From Sulfidibacter corallicola (GTDB taxonomy: Bacteria > Acidobacteriota > Holophagae > Acanthopleuribacterales > Acanthopleuribacteraceae), in NCBI RefSeq assembly GCF_017498545.1, contig NZ_CP071793.1:9170256-9234255 (forward strand): a stretch of DNA of 64,000 nucleotides, given 5' to 3'. The position numbers were made by a program, and so were the translations under genes. Positions within the stretch are counted from its first letter, which is position 1, and every line of letters starts with the position of its first letter. Below the pieces are notes generated by a model that saw only the letters and a list, made by a program, of their open reading frames with translations, had not been told where the DNA came from and searched no databases. Shown here piece after piece: positions 47,136 through 55,671 of the stretch.

Positions 47136-47344
47136 GTGCCCATCCAGAAACGGAAAGGCTGCCAGCCCTGGGTGGTTTGACTGGATGGGCACGCGATCAG
47201 GTATCAGGCGTCAGGTTTCAGCAAGATACTTGTTCGAAGGTAATTAGCTGAAACCTGATACCTGAAGGCTGATAGCAGCTTGCATTGGAAACCCGACCGA
47301 TTCAGAGGATCCCTAACAAAAACACCCTGTTTCTGGATGGGCAC
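47136..47344. mobile_element. MITE-like element with 16-bp perfect terminal inverted repeats
   Basis: The 209-bp element starts GTGCCCATCCAGAAAC and ends with its exact reverse complement. Both ends are directly flanked by TACATA, a likely 6-bp target duplication. An internal CTGGATGGGCAC makes the left part a self-contained hairpin. It also holds GGTATCAGGCGTCAGGTTTC / GAAACCTGATACCTGAAGGC, a second internal palindrome. There is no ORF. It is related to 42139-42345. Confidence 0.75.
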
Positions 47345-47576
47345 TACATAGTAACGATTCCTTCCACGCTGCCCGCCAAGGTCTTTTCAAGAAAGCCAGC
47401 GGTCATCGCCGACCGGAGTGGAGATCGACCTCAACGGTTTCACGTCCAGCTTGGTTCCCGAGGCAAGCCTGCCGCAGGTTCCTCAGGGCAGCGGTTATCC
47501 CCGATAGATCAAAACAGTATTCCTGAACCATGCCCTAAACCCACTATGCAACATCAGATCAGTGAGGCCGAAAGCC

Positions 47577-48899
47577 ATGGCGCGTTACAGAGGCAAAATC
47601 CGTTGGATCAAATTCCGCGTCAAGAGGCGCAGCGCGGGACGCAGTAGACGCATTCTCCATCAGCGAATCGCGATTTTGGGATCGAATCGCCTGATTATCC
47701 GGCGGCGCTGGATCTCGGCTCGCCCATCAGGCGGAAATGCTCCGACCAACCAGGCGAAGGATCGAGACAAACCCCTGCTTTGCAAGATCGTCCCTCCCCT
47801 GATCAAGCGAATTTCTCAGCGGCTCCCCGACGAGCGAATGGCGGGATTGCGGGCGGAAGAATTCGTCTGGCCAAAGGGAGAAGTCCTGACCTACGTGTTC
47901 CTGAAGGACGGGAAATGGGGCACCTCGGACAAGGAACAAATGAAGCAGGTCGAAAAGGCGATGAACGAATGGAAGACCCGAACCGGAATGGATCTGGATT
48001 TCCAACCCATCGGCGATCAAGAAGATTCCTTGCTGCGCATCGGGTTTTGCCGAACGGATGGATCTTGGTCGTACGTAGGCACGGAGAATCGAAAGGTCTC
48101 GAAAAGCATGCCGACGATGAATTTCGGCTGGGATTTGACGACTCGATCGGGATACGGAACGGCATTACATGAGCTCGGACATGCGCTGGGACTATTTCAC
48201 GCACACCAAAACCCCAGGGGCGGAATCAAGTGGAACGAAGCCGCGGTTTACGAAGACTTGGGCAATCCACCCAACAATTGGGACAAAGAAACGACATACA
48301 ACAATATTATCCATAAAAATCCGCCGGGATATTATTACGGAGACGATTGGAACCCCAAGTCCATCATGGAATACGCTTTCGACCCGACCTTGATCTCGGC
48401 ACCTTCTCCCTACGATGAGTGTGGCATCGATGAACCCTTGCAACTGGACCAGGGGGATATCGAAGTGATCAAGAAACTATATGGGGACAAAGCCAGTCAT
48501 GCCACGAGCACCTTACACCACGATCGATGGGTTCGGCTCGATGCCGATCTCCGCCAGCAGGATTTTGTCTTGGAGCCCGGCCCATCGGGGTTGTACACGA
48601 TCGAGACATCGGGTAACGCCGATACGCACCTGGACCTCTACGTCCAATTTCCCGGTCTTCCGCACAAGCCGCAACTCCATGTCGCTCGAGACGAAGATAC
48701 CGGCGAATCGCGAAACGCCAGGATCACGATCAACATGTTGCGTCCCTTGACATACCTACTCAAGGTGCGCAGCGTCTGGCAGGCCTGTTCGGGCGAATCC
48801 ACCGTGCGTTTTCGATGGGCGGGCGCCACCAAGGAGGGGCCTGGGCGAGGTAGGGGGCACAGGGGAACGCACCGGCCGTACCACTACTTCCCCTTCTGA
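47577..48899 (+). CDS. Zincin metalloprotease (astacin/matrixin-like metzincin)
   Basis: 440 aa. The extended zinc site HELGHALGLFH (H198, E199, H202, H208) and a Met-turn SIMEY (M264) identify a metzincin. The preceding segment (TYVFLKDGKWGTSDKEQMKQ, EKAMNEWKTRTG) fits the astacin/matrixin fold. A C-terminal beta domain (about 300-420; LEPGPSGLYTIETSG, LDLYVQFPG) resembles a PPC-type carbohydrate/protease C-terminal domain. The start is the ATG at 47577 (a GTG lies 15 bases upstream in frame). No signal peptide is visible; the N-terminus is instead very basic (RGKIRWIKFRVKRR), unusual for a metzincin, so delivery by another route is possible. A strong terminator follows. Confidence 0.88.
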   Translation: MARYRGKIRWIKFRVKRRSAGRSRRILHQRIAILGSNRLIIRRRWISARPSGGNAPTNQAKDRDKPLLCKIVPPLIKRISQRLPDERMAGLRAEEFVWPKGEVLTYVFLKDGKWGTSDKEQMKQVEKAMNEWKTRTGMDLDFQPIGDQEDSLLRIGFCRTDGSWSYVGTENRKVSKSMPTMNFGWDLTTRSGYGTALHELGHALGLFHAHQNPRGGIKWNEAAVYEDLGNPPNNWDKETTYNNIIHKNPPGYYYGDDWNPKSIMEYAFDPTLISAPSPYDECGIDEPLQLDQGDIEVIKKLYGDKASHATSTLHHDRWVRLDADLRQQDFVLEPGPSGLYTIETSGNADTHLDLYVQFPGLPHKPQLHVARDEDTGESRNARITINMLRPLTYLLKVRSVWQACSGESTVRFRWAGATKEGPGRGRGHRGTHRPYHYFPF

Positions 48900-49042
48900 A
48901 CGGGACAGGGTCAGGTCCGGAACGGCACCTGTCGGCAAGCGCCCCCGAGCCCGACATTTCCGATCCATGCCGGCAGCGAAGCCGAAGTCGATCACCCAAC
49001 CGAACACCACCGATTCCACCTCTCCAAAGGAGTCCCTCCTTC

Positions 49043-49096
49043 GGCTTCCGGCCGTGCCAGCAATGTAACGCCGACACGGCCGGAAGCCATTTTTTC
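49043..49096 (+). terminator. Rho-independent terminator
   Basis: A 14-base perfect stem GGCTTCCGGCCGTG / CACGGCCGGAAGCC followed by ATTTTTTCC. It ends the metalloprotease transcript, so the carbonic-anhydrase-like gene needs its own promoter in 49097-49360, which I could not locate. Confidence 0.85.
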
Positions 49097-49360
49097 CTTC
49101 AGGAGCCGTTGTGCTGCGGGCATGGAGCCCAAGCGGGCATGAACGACGCGAAAAACGACTTCAAAGACGCCCAGGCGCGGCCGGGCGCGTGGCCAGGGTC
49201 GCCGTAACCCACCCTCGCGTTTCGACGCATCGATCCCACGACATCGACCGGCAGGTGGTCGCCGTTCGAAATGCCCGTCGGCGGCGGCCCAGGCCAAACG
49301 CTGTCGCTCCCGTCTTCCGTTCGACACGGGCCTGAGCGGTCATCACAGATGAGGTTTTGC

Positions 49361-50095
49361 ATGAACAAGGGTTTTTATTTTCTCGGCCGTGGACCCAATA
49401 CCCCACCGAAACGCCGAACCTTTTTCGGCCGGGCTCCGCGCGTCTATGGCATTCCGATTTCCGACTGGGAACAAGTCGGTTCCGGCAACCTCCAATCGCC
49501 CATCGATCTTGGCAAGAAGCACAAAGGAGCGTTCGGGAGGATCTCGTTCCGCTACGGTCCGGTCCCCTTGCATCCGGCTCGCCTGACCGATCGATCACTG
49601 GAAATTCCCGTCGCTTCCGCACACCCGCCGATCGGCATGTTTCTGATGGGCGATTTTTTCGAATTGGACCGGCTTCAGTTCCACACCCCGAGCGAACACA
49701 AGATCGCGAACAAACGGTTCGCCATGAGCGCTCACCTGGTCCATCACCGGCACCAATTGACAGCGGTCGTGGGCGTGCTCTTCCAGGTGGACAAATTCAA
49801 TCCCGGCTTCGAACGCATTCTCGATTCCGCCTTGGGCAATCCATGCGACCCAACGGGGACGCAGCCGGACCCGGTCGACTTGACGCATTTCATTCCCGAC
49901 AAGGGAAGTTACTATCGCTATCTGGGATCCCTGACCACGGCACCACATACCGAAGGCGTGATTTGGACGGTTTTCGATACCCCCTTGGACATCGCCGATT
50001 TTCAGTACCGCCGGCTGCTCGGTTCGATGAAGTCCAACGCACGACCGATTCAACCGACGAACGACCGCACGATCAAATATTTCCTGCGCCATTGA
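49361..50095 (+). CDS. Alpha-carbonic-anhydrase-like protein lacking the first zinc histidine
   Basis: 244 aa. The family signatures are clear: GNLQSPIDL, FHTPSEH, MSAHLVHH, AVVGVLF, and YYRYLGSLTTAPHTEGVIWTV reading across two segments. In active alpha-CAs three His bind zinc, in an HFH pair plus a later EMH/ELH. Here the pair reads QFH: Gln106 replaces the first His, while His108 and His125 remain. Eukaryotic CA-related proteins lose the same ligand and are acatalytic, so this is likely a binding or structural protein. No signal peptide precedes the domain, whereas bacterial alpha-CAs are normally exported. The ATG at 49361 follows GAGG. Confidence 0.88.
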   Translation: MNKGFYFLGRGPNTPPKRRTFFGRAPRVYGIPISDWEQVGSGNLQSPIDLGKKHKGAFGRISFRYGPVPLHPARLTDRSLEIPVASAHPPIGMFLMGDFFELDRLQFHTPSEHKIANKRFAMSAHLVHHRHQLTAVVGVLFQVDKFNPGFERILDSALGNPCDPTGTQPDPVDLTHFIPDKGSYYRYLGSLTTAPHTEGVIWTVFDTPLDIADFQYRRLLGSMKSNARPIQPTNDRTIKYFLRH

Positions 50096-50406
50096 GCCTG
50101 GCCGGGATTCTGTCGAGCCGCGCATCCTCCGAAACGGACCGGACCGGGCCCCAATGGCACGAGGCCCTGGTCCCACCGGGTTCTGGCCGCGATTCTTCAC
50201 TCACAAGGATCCATCCGCTTCGTCTTAAATCTAGACGGAACGAGGCTGAGACCCCTTCCGCCACAGTTCCGAAAACCGCGGTGGCGGTCGTCTTCGCACT
50301 CCCGATCGACTCGACGGGCCCAGAGAAGGCGTTCCTCGACGCCGGCCCCCGCGAACCCCGAAACTCCGATCCGATTGACCCGCGAACCCACCTGGAGGAC
50401 CCAAGC

Positions 50407-50862
50407 ATGAGACAAAAAAAATGGATTTCCCCTGCCGGTCAACAAGGGAAAAGCAGAAACAAACCCGGTTTCACCGACAAGGAAGATCCCTACTATCAAG
50501 TCATCCAAAATTACTTGCCGGATCAGGATGCCCAGAATCCGGACATCAAGGTCAATATTTTCAACATTCGGCACCAAATGATCTACGTGCTCGACCTGCC
50601 CGGTGTCAAAAAACGCGACATCCGCATTCGACCCGACAAGAGTGCGTTCACCGTTTGGTTCTCGCGGGAAAAGCCGCGCAATTTCGAGCCGGAATACCGC
50701 GAATCCTATTTTGGCAGCGCGAATCGAACGTTCTCGTGTCCGACGAATTTGGATTGGAAAAAAGCGGATATCGATTTTCAAGACGGTGTCCTCACGCTTA
50801 CGGTTCCCTTCGAGGGATCGCTGGTTCCGACCGACGCCCATGGTGTTCTGGACCTCTCCTGA
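50407..50862 (+). CDS. Hsp20/alpha-crystallin-family small heat-shock protein
   Basis: 151 aa; ATG at 50407 after GGAGG with eight-base spacing. After a roughly 45-residue polar N-terminus comes an alpha-crystallin domain: IYVLDLPGVKKRDIRI, FTVWFSRE, FSCPTNLDWKKADIDF and GVLTLTVP. The I-x-I/V tail motif is weak (VLDLS end). ATP-independent holdases of this type keep aggregation-prone proteins soluble. Sitting between the CA-like and methyltransferase genes just upstream of the first reb gene, a role in R-body subunit handling is a reasonable inference. Confidence 0.85.
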   Translation: MRQKKWISPAGQQGKSRNKPGFTDKEDPYYQVIQNYLPDQDAQNPDIKVNIFNIRHQMIYVLDLPGVKKRDIRIRPDKSAFTVWFSREKPRNFEPEYRESYFGSANRTFSCPTNLDWKKADIDFQDGVLTLTVPFEGSLVPTDAHGVLDLS

Positions 50863-50993
50863 GGCGCGATCACCCCAGATGGCGCAGCCACCGCCACCCA
50901 CTTCGAACAGGTTCCCGCCACCGCGGGCCGCCCCGCACGATGTCCTCGAGTAGATTCCTGCCCTAAACCCACTCGAAATAGAAAGGTTGACAC

Positions 50994-51683
50994 ATGAGCC
51001 ATCTCGAGAATTCGGTCATACCCTCGCCATCGCCATCACGATTCGCCCAATCTCTGTGCATGGACCTGAAACAGGCAGAAACACCCACCTTGGGTTTCCG
51101 ATCCAAAGACCACCTGTCCCCCACCTGGCGGGAAGACGCGCCGCGCATGATCGCGAATTTGGTGGAAGAATTTGCGGCAATCTACGAGCACATTCTCGAT
51201 CTCCGCTGCGGCGACGGCCTGCTGGGCGCGGAACTTCACCGGCGAGGCTTCCATCGGATCACCGGGCTCCACGACGACGAGCCCGAACTGCGTCTGGCAC
51301 AGGCCAGGAACCACTACCAAAACCTAGTGCACTCCAAGCTCAAGGCGCCGCTCCCCTTTCTTCCGCTCTCTTTCGACATCGTCACCTATACCCACCTCGA
51401 TCAGGGCCGATTCTACAAATCGCTGCTGTCCCACATCTGCCGGCTCATTCGGCCCGGCGGTCACCTGATCCTGACCCTGACCGAGGCGGTGTATCAATAC
51501 GCACCGTTCCAAAACTTCATCAAGGAGCTCCTGCTCGGCGGGAATTGGACCTGGGCCTTCATTTCCGTACCGCATCCGTACCGATCGGGTCCGGAACGAG
51601 CGCGCGACGCCTTGGTGGCTCGATACCTGGTTTTCGAAATCCTCGACCATTCCGGCATGTCCAAAAAGGGACGCACCCTATGA
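50994..51683 (+). CDS. Class I SAM-dependent methyltransferase
   Basis: 229 aa. Motif I is ILDLRCGDGLLGAEL (usual DxGxG with Arg at the second position), followed by the acidic-loop region ITGLHDDEPELRLAQAR, motif II/III FDIVTYTHL and the post-motif IRPGGHLILTLTE. The fold of small-molecule or protein methyltransferases of the ubiE/type-11 kind is evident. The substrate cannot be told. The Asp/Glu expected at the end of strand beta-2 is displaced (GLHDDE), so SAM affinity may differ from the norm. 120 bp downstream is the first START-like gene, in the same orientation. Confidence 0.82.
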   Translation: MSHLENSVIPSPSPSRFAQSLCMDLKQAETPTLGFRSKDHLSPTWREDAPRMIANLVEEFAAIYEHILDLRCGDGLLGAELHRRGFHRITGLHDDEPELRLAQARNHYQNLVHSKLKAPLPFLPLSFDIVTYTHLDQGRFYKSLLSHICRLIRPGGHLILTLTEAVYQYAPFQNFIKELLLGGNWTWAFISVPHPYRSGPERARDALVARYLVFEILDHSGMSKKGRTL

Positions 51684-51805
51684 AGGGAGCACGGGATGTC
51701 GAACCACCGCGACGCGTGCGAGGACAAAGCAGAAATCAATTCTCGACCCGAACCGACGGGATCGTTCGACGCCTTCGACTCGGGTCGACCATGGGGGAGT
51801 AATCG

Positions 51806-52297
51806 ATGCAACAAGGTGAAGATCGACCCAGTGTCATCCGACATGCCACGATCGAATTGGAGGTCCACTTTCCCAGTGAACGCGGAGAAGTGTGGAACAC
51901 GTTGACCAACCACATGCCTCGCTGGATCCCCAAAACTTACTATAGCCTGCCCACCTCCAAACGCATGGTGTTCGAGAGAAAGATCGGCGGGAATGTCTAC
52001 GAAGCAGGTGACCATGGCAGTGGCTTGGTGTGGTTCCAAATCACCGCGATGATCCCCGACACCCACATCGCCTTCAAAGGCTATCTCTTCCCTGCCTGGG
52101 GAGGGCCCGGTGTTTCGTTCCTCACCTTCGACCTCTCCCAAACGACGTCCGGTTGCAAACTGCTGTTGACGGACCAAGCCATCGGCGTCATCACCGCCGA
52201 TACCGAAAACACTTGGAGAAATGGATGGAAGGATCTCATCACCAACCACCTGTATCCCTACCTGATCAATTTCTACAATCGTGTGGAGTTGAAATGA
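51806..52297 (+). CDS. SRPBCC/START-like domain protein, copy 1
   Basis: 163 aa, ATG after GGGGGAG. It has the helix-grip pattern of AHSA1/SRPBCC proteins: IELEVHFPSERGEVWNTLTN, then VFERKIGGNVYE, WFQITAMIPDTHIAF, WGGPGVSFLTFDLSQ and a long C-terminal helix (GWKDLITNHLYPYLINF). These bind hydrophobic ligands or act as Hsp90-ATPase activators (Aha1-like). The locus has an Hsp90-like ATPase, which makes the latter attractive but unproven. It is paralogous to the protein at 54.7 kb and lies directly upstream of the first reb gene. Confidence 0.85.
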   Translation: MQQGEDRPSVIRHATIELEVHFPSERGEVWNTLTNHMPRWIPKTYYSLPTSKRMVFERKIGGNVYEAGDHGSGLVWFQITAMIPDTHIAFKGYLFPAWGGPGVSFLTFDLSQTTSGCKLLLTDQAIGVITADTENTWRNGWKDLITNHLYPYLINFYNRVELK

Positions 52298-52551
52298 GCC
52301 AGTGGTCACCGCGAAACTTCGTCTCGTTGCGACCCGCACGTGCATCTCGACCCCTCGCGTCTCGAAGGAGCCCTCGTCGTGCCGGCCGCTGCCGGGATCC
52401 ACGGACCCCGCATCCGGATCCGTAACATCCCGCAAGGGACACCGCCGAGAATCGAAGGCGGGTCGACCCGCTCACGAGGCCTCTCGCCCACCCAACGGCA
52501 CCGTTCCACCAACATCCAACCCCACAGGTTCACGCGTCCAGGAGGACTTCC

Positions 52552-52785
52552 ATGATCGCCGCCACCCCCGTGTCTCTCGAAGCCGTCGCCAATCTCAACG
52601 ACGAGGTGATCGGCCGCGCGCCCTCCCTCGCCATGGGCAATCTTTACGTCGCCACCTCGCATGCGATGGCGCTTTCGGCCGAGAACACGGCCTTCATGAT
52701 GGCCCAGAACAAAATCACGGCATCGGCCGTGACGTCCGCAGGTGCCGCGATCATTCTCGCAGCCGTGGCGAGCGCCATCATATAG
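52552..52785 (+). CDS. RebB-family R-body structural protein (Reb1)
   Basis: 77 aa; ATG at 52552 with AGGAGG seven bases upstream. The Reb core is plain: VANLNDEVIGRAPSLAMGNL then YVATSHAMALSAENTAF, the same pattern as the three typical RebB proteins downstream (VNTKVVGDSPAV...NLYLATSQAL...AAHNA). The C-terminus is a hydrophobic Ala/Ile-rich helix (AGAAIILAAVASAII). Reb proteins polymerise into R-bodies, coiled protein ribbons that extend and puncture membranes. It is separated from the other reb genes by a repeat and a minus-strand gene. Confidence 0.85.
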   Translation: MIAATPVSLEAVANLNDEVIGRAPSLAMGNLYVATSHAMALSAENTAFMMAQNKITASAVTSAGAAIILAAVASAII

Positions 52786-52794
52786 GAACCCCTG

Positions 52795-53010
52795 AATCGC
52801 GGAAGCCAGGAAAGGACGGGGCAACCATGGCCTCGCTTTTCCTGGTTCCGATTTTCCCGGATTCCCGATGAAGATTCGTCGGCGGCAAGACCCATCGCGG
52901 GTTGAATGCACCACTTCGCTTGAAGAGAGCCACGGACCAACGGGCATACCCGGCTCGTTTCGAGAAAGAAACAACGCGAAGCGAACCGTTTTGGAGAACC
53001 CGCCGCGGCG
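52795..53010. repeat. Dispersed intergenic repeat inside the reb cluster
   Basis: It matches 63390-63560 in order (GGAAAGGACGGG, GCTTTTCCTGG, GGCAAGACCCATC(G/T)CGGGTTGA) and, inverted, the 31.2-31.4 kb element (AGAGCCACG...GAGAAAGAAACA). Confidence 0.75.
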
Positions 53011-53024
53011 CGCGATCCCGCTGG

Positions 53025-54077
53025 TTAGGAAACCTTCGAGCGAGGCGTGCTCGGTGATTCGACGTGACGCAGGCTTCCGTCTTTCTCGATGGCGAGTGTT
53101 TCGACGGTCACGCGCATGCAACCAAGATAGTGATCCCAAACCGGCACCGACAGCCGCACCGAGGCCCTCGACTTCACCTGGTTGGAAGGCGTTCTCGCAG
53201 GAGCGTCGGCCCCGCGATGACCCGAAACCAGCGTGGTGACCGGACAGTCGGCGATTTCAAATCGAGGGACCGAAGAACGCAGCCCGCGGAGCTGTCCCAA
53301 TCGCTCGATGCCCAGGGGAGGCAGGACTTGTCGCCGAACCAAACTTTCCTCGACCAGAACCGGAGCTAGGGAGGATCTCACCTGGCCCTTGCCGCACAAA
53401 ATCCCAGGCGGGCCATCCAAGAGAGCCGTCGCCACCAAGTGCCTCTTGGGCGCGGCCGCCTCGGCCCCACCCGCTTCCTCCGCCACGTGAATCACTTGCC
53501 AAAAACCGGGGCCTCCGGCGCCTGGCGGAACCCGAAGAACGGAAAACCAACCCCGCACCGGTGCGCCCCAAACCGCAACCGCAATCCCCGGTTGCAATTC
53601 GTCCTCCGGTCCGGAACCTTGGCGCCGGCATCCGGGAAGCGGCTCCGAGACCAGGCACTTTCGATCCCTGTCCCAGCGATATCGCTGGATCCACAAGGTC
53701 CCGGAGCAAACCGCTTCGCCACTCCCGTTGGAACGCTTCGAAATGCACGCCTGCCCGCCGGGTACGAGGCGAAAGACGTGAACCAGGCCCTCGGCAAAAG
53801 CAACCTGGCAAGAGGCCAAGTGGGCACGGGTCAAGCGCGGGTGGCCTGTGCCACCACGCGATTCCGAGGTCCTTGAAATCTCGGGGCGGGTCGGGTACAT
53901 CGGCAGCGAAAGAGGCCGTGTCCACGAACCTCGAGCGGAACGTTCGGCATCCGGACAGGACGTGCTTCGATAGCGAACCACGTTGTCGGGAGATACCGAA
54001 AACAAGATCGTATCCTCACCCAACTTTAAGGAAGTCAGGTAGTTCGACGGTGGATCGAACCGGGGCTTCAAAAACAC
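53025..54077 (-). CDS. Unrecognised 350-aa protein, the only minus-strand gene inside the reb cluster
   Basis: GTG start at 54077 with GAGGAG nine bases upstream. Natural-looking composition with beta-rich segments (DTILFSVSPDNVVRYRS, GLVHVFRLVPGGQACIS, GTLWIQRYRWDRDRKCL, GWFSVLRVPPGAGGPGFWQV). I see no signal peptide, membrane segment or catalytic motif. The alternation of short strands recalls beta-propeller or lectin-like proteins but no repeat is convincing. It separates Reb1 and the second SRPBCC gene and is antisense to the presumed operon. Competing ORFs in other frames exist (e.g. 53257-53925 minus), so the call is moderate. Confidence 0.5.
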   Translation of the reverse strand: MFLKPRFDPPSNYLTSLKLGEDTILFSVSPDNVVRYRSTSCPDAERSARGSWTRPLSLPMYPTRPEISRTSESRGGTGHPRLTRAHLASCQVAFAEGLVHVFRLVPGGQACISKRSNGSGEAVCSGTLWIQRYRWDRDRKCLVSEPLPGCRRQGSGPEDELQPGIAVAVWGAPVRGWFSVLRVPPGAGGPGFWQVIHVAEEAGGAEAAAPKRHLVATALLDGPPGILCGKGQVRSSLAPVLVEESLVRRQVLPPLGIERLGQLRGLRSSVPRFEIADCPVTTLVSGHRGADAPARTPSNQVKSRASVRLSVPVWDHYLGCMRVTVETLAIEKDGSLRHVESPSTPRSKVS

Positions 54078-54698
54078 GGAATCCTACTCCTCGTACCCGT
54101 CTCACCGCAACCTGGGGCTCTTCGAACCAGGGATTGCACATTCGGTTTCGGGTGAGACCATACTGGGCCCACCTTGGGTGAGCCATGTTCGGGAATCACA
54201 GTATTTCTAAAGACTCCGATTTCGCCTTGTTGTGACACCGCGACGTGTCTTTTTTTCGCATCGATCCAAATCACGGCGACCCGGTTGATTTTCGGGGCCC
54301 GAGGCGCGGCCTTGGAGGCCGGACTCCGTGAATCGGGTGTGGCGCTTCATCGTGCATCGCACATCTTCAAGTGGGGTATCGCCGAACACGACGTGGCCTG
54401 GTCGAAAGCCAGGAGCCGGGGGCGCTAAAAGGCGCATGAGCGAACCAGTGTGTCATCAGAGGTTTGCAGGCGACCCGCCGCGAAACGGGCGAAAGAATGT
54501 CACAACTGGTCGTCCTCGTCGTCAAAACGGGTGAAAGGATTGAGCGCGACCGCCACGAGCGCAGCGCAACAAGTCCCATTGGATCGACTCTCTCCGTCCC
54601 GTTCGTCGGGCAAAGCGCACGATGTCCGCTCTGCCATCGATGCGACGAATCGTACCTATCGATCTCCTTTCGGCGATCCTTTTCCACTATTTCTAACG
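54078..54698. other. Gene-free or cryptic stretch ahead of the second SRPBCC gene
   Basis: 620 bp. A plus-strand frame at 54174-54428 (84 codons) has a partly natural look (GARGAALEAGLRESGVALHR) but no RBS or recognisable family, so I do not call it. The divergent promoters of the 53.0-kb minus gene and the plus-strand SRPBCC gene should lie here. Confidence 0.35.
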
Positions 54699-55214
54699 AT
54701 GATGGAAAACACCATGGCAGCATATGAAAATCCCACACAGTCGATACGTCATACCCGAGTGCTTTTAGAGATCGTGTTTCCGCTACCCCGCACCTACGTA
54801 TGGCATGCGTTCACCCAGAAAATGAGCGATTGGATGCCCAAGGATTTTTATATTCTTTCTACCTCACAAAAAATGGTGTTCCAAACTCGCGTAGGTGGAC
54901 AGGTTTACGAAACCGGCGATCGGGGAGAGAGTTTTACCTGGTTTCAAGTGGCCGCGCTGGTGCCTCAAAAGCATGTATCGCTGGTTGGGCACCTTTTCCC
55001 TTCTTGGGGCGGGCCGGGCGTCTCGTTCATCACCATCGACCTGACCGAAGCCGGCAGCGGTTGCAAATTCCAGTTGGACGACCAGGTTCTGGGACATATT
55101 GTCCAGGGAACGGAAGTCATTTGGAAAATCGGATGGGAAGAATTGCTTTCGAAACACTTTTCCAATTACTTGAAGAACGACCAGAGCCAAGGTGACAAAG
55201 ACCTGTTGTTGTGA
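54699..55214 (+). CDS. SRPBCC/START-like domain protein, copy 2
   Basis: 171 aa. A close relative of the 51.8-kb protein: SIRHTRVLLEIVFPLPRTYV matches VIRHATIELEVHFPS, MVFQTRVGGQVYETGD matches MVFERKIGGNVYEAGD, and HLFPSWGGPGVSFITIDL matches YLFPAWGGPGVSFLTFDL. Start ATGs at 54699, 54702 and 54714 are all possible and none has a strong RBS; the longer frame upstream to 54450 is unnatural. As with copy 1, a reb gene follows directly, so the SRPBCC-reb pairing looks like an ancestral two-gene unit that was duplicated. Confidence 0.85.
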   Translation: MMENTMAAYENPTQSIRHTRVLLEIVFPLPRTYVWHAFTQKMSDWMPKDFYILSTSQKMVFQTRVGGQVYETGDRGESFTWFQVAALVPQKHVSLVGHLFPSWGGPGVSFITIDLTEAGSGCKFQLDDQVLGHIVQGTEVIWKIGWEELLSKHFSNYLKNDQSQGDKDLLL

Positions 55215-55342
55215 GTCGCCAAACGTATCGGAACGGATCCGATCCTCGGCATCGAGCCACGCGTGGCAAGGATTCCGCGACGCCGCGCCACGCTTTCCAG
55301 ACCTGAACGAAAACGTCCCTCGTCAAACTCGAGTGAACGACC

Positions 55343-55621
55343 ATGGGTTTTCCGGTTTCGACAACAAAACTGCCAGGGGACCTGCCCGCGGAGGAAACCG
55401 GAACCGTTGCACAGACCCCCGCCCAAAGTGTGTCACAACTGTACCAGGCGACGAGCCTGTCGCTTGCGCTCGCGGCCCAGAATGCCGCGGCCATTCAAAT
55501 GCAAAACAACATCCTGGCCCAGGCGGCAACCGCCGCAAATGTTCAAAAAATACTTTCACTAAATGTGAGCGGGAATCGTCTTCGGAAGAGAAGCGTCGTC
55601 AGAAAACCCGCGAAGCGATAG
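55343..55621 (+). CDS. RebB-family R-body protein, divergent (Reb2)
   Basis: 92 aa. The conserved core QSVSQLYQATSLSLALAAQN then AAAIQMQNNILAQAATAANV matches the RebB pattern. It has a longer proline/threonine-rich N-terminus (STTKLPGDLPAEETG) and a very basic C-terminal tail (RLRKRSVVRKPAKR) that the typical forms lack. The following reb-like gene starts 50 bp downstream. Confidence 0.8.
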   Translation: MGFPVSTTKLPGDLPAEETGTVAQTPAQSVSQLYQATSLSLALAAQNAAAIQMQNNILAQAATAANVQKILSLNVSGNRLRKRSVVRKPAKR

Positions 55622-55671
55622 CTTGATTTCATTGAATCCACTACCCACGAGAGGAAGAGGAGTGTCGTGTC

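Noticed and set aside
46162-47136. A 324-codon plus ORF after the 655-aa gene
   Set aside because: It overlaps the end of that gene and runs through a strong terminator, with unnatural composition.
54174-54428. An 84-aa plus ORF
   Set aside because: Partly natural-looking but no RBS, no family and no clear context.
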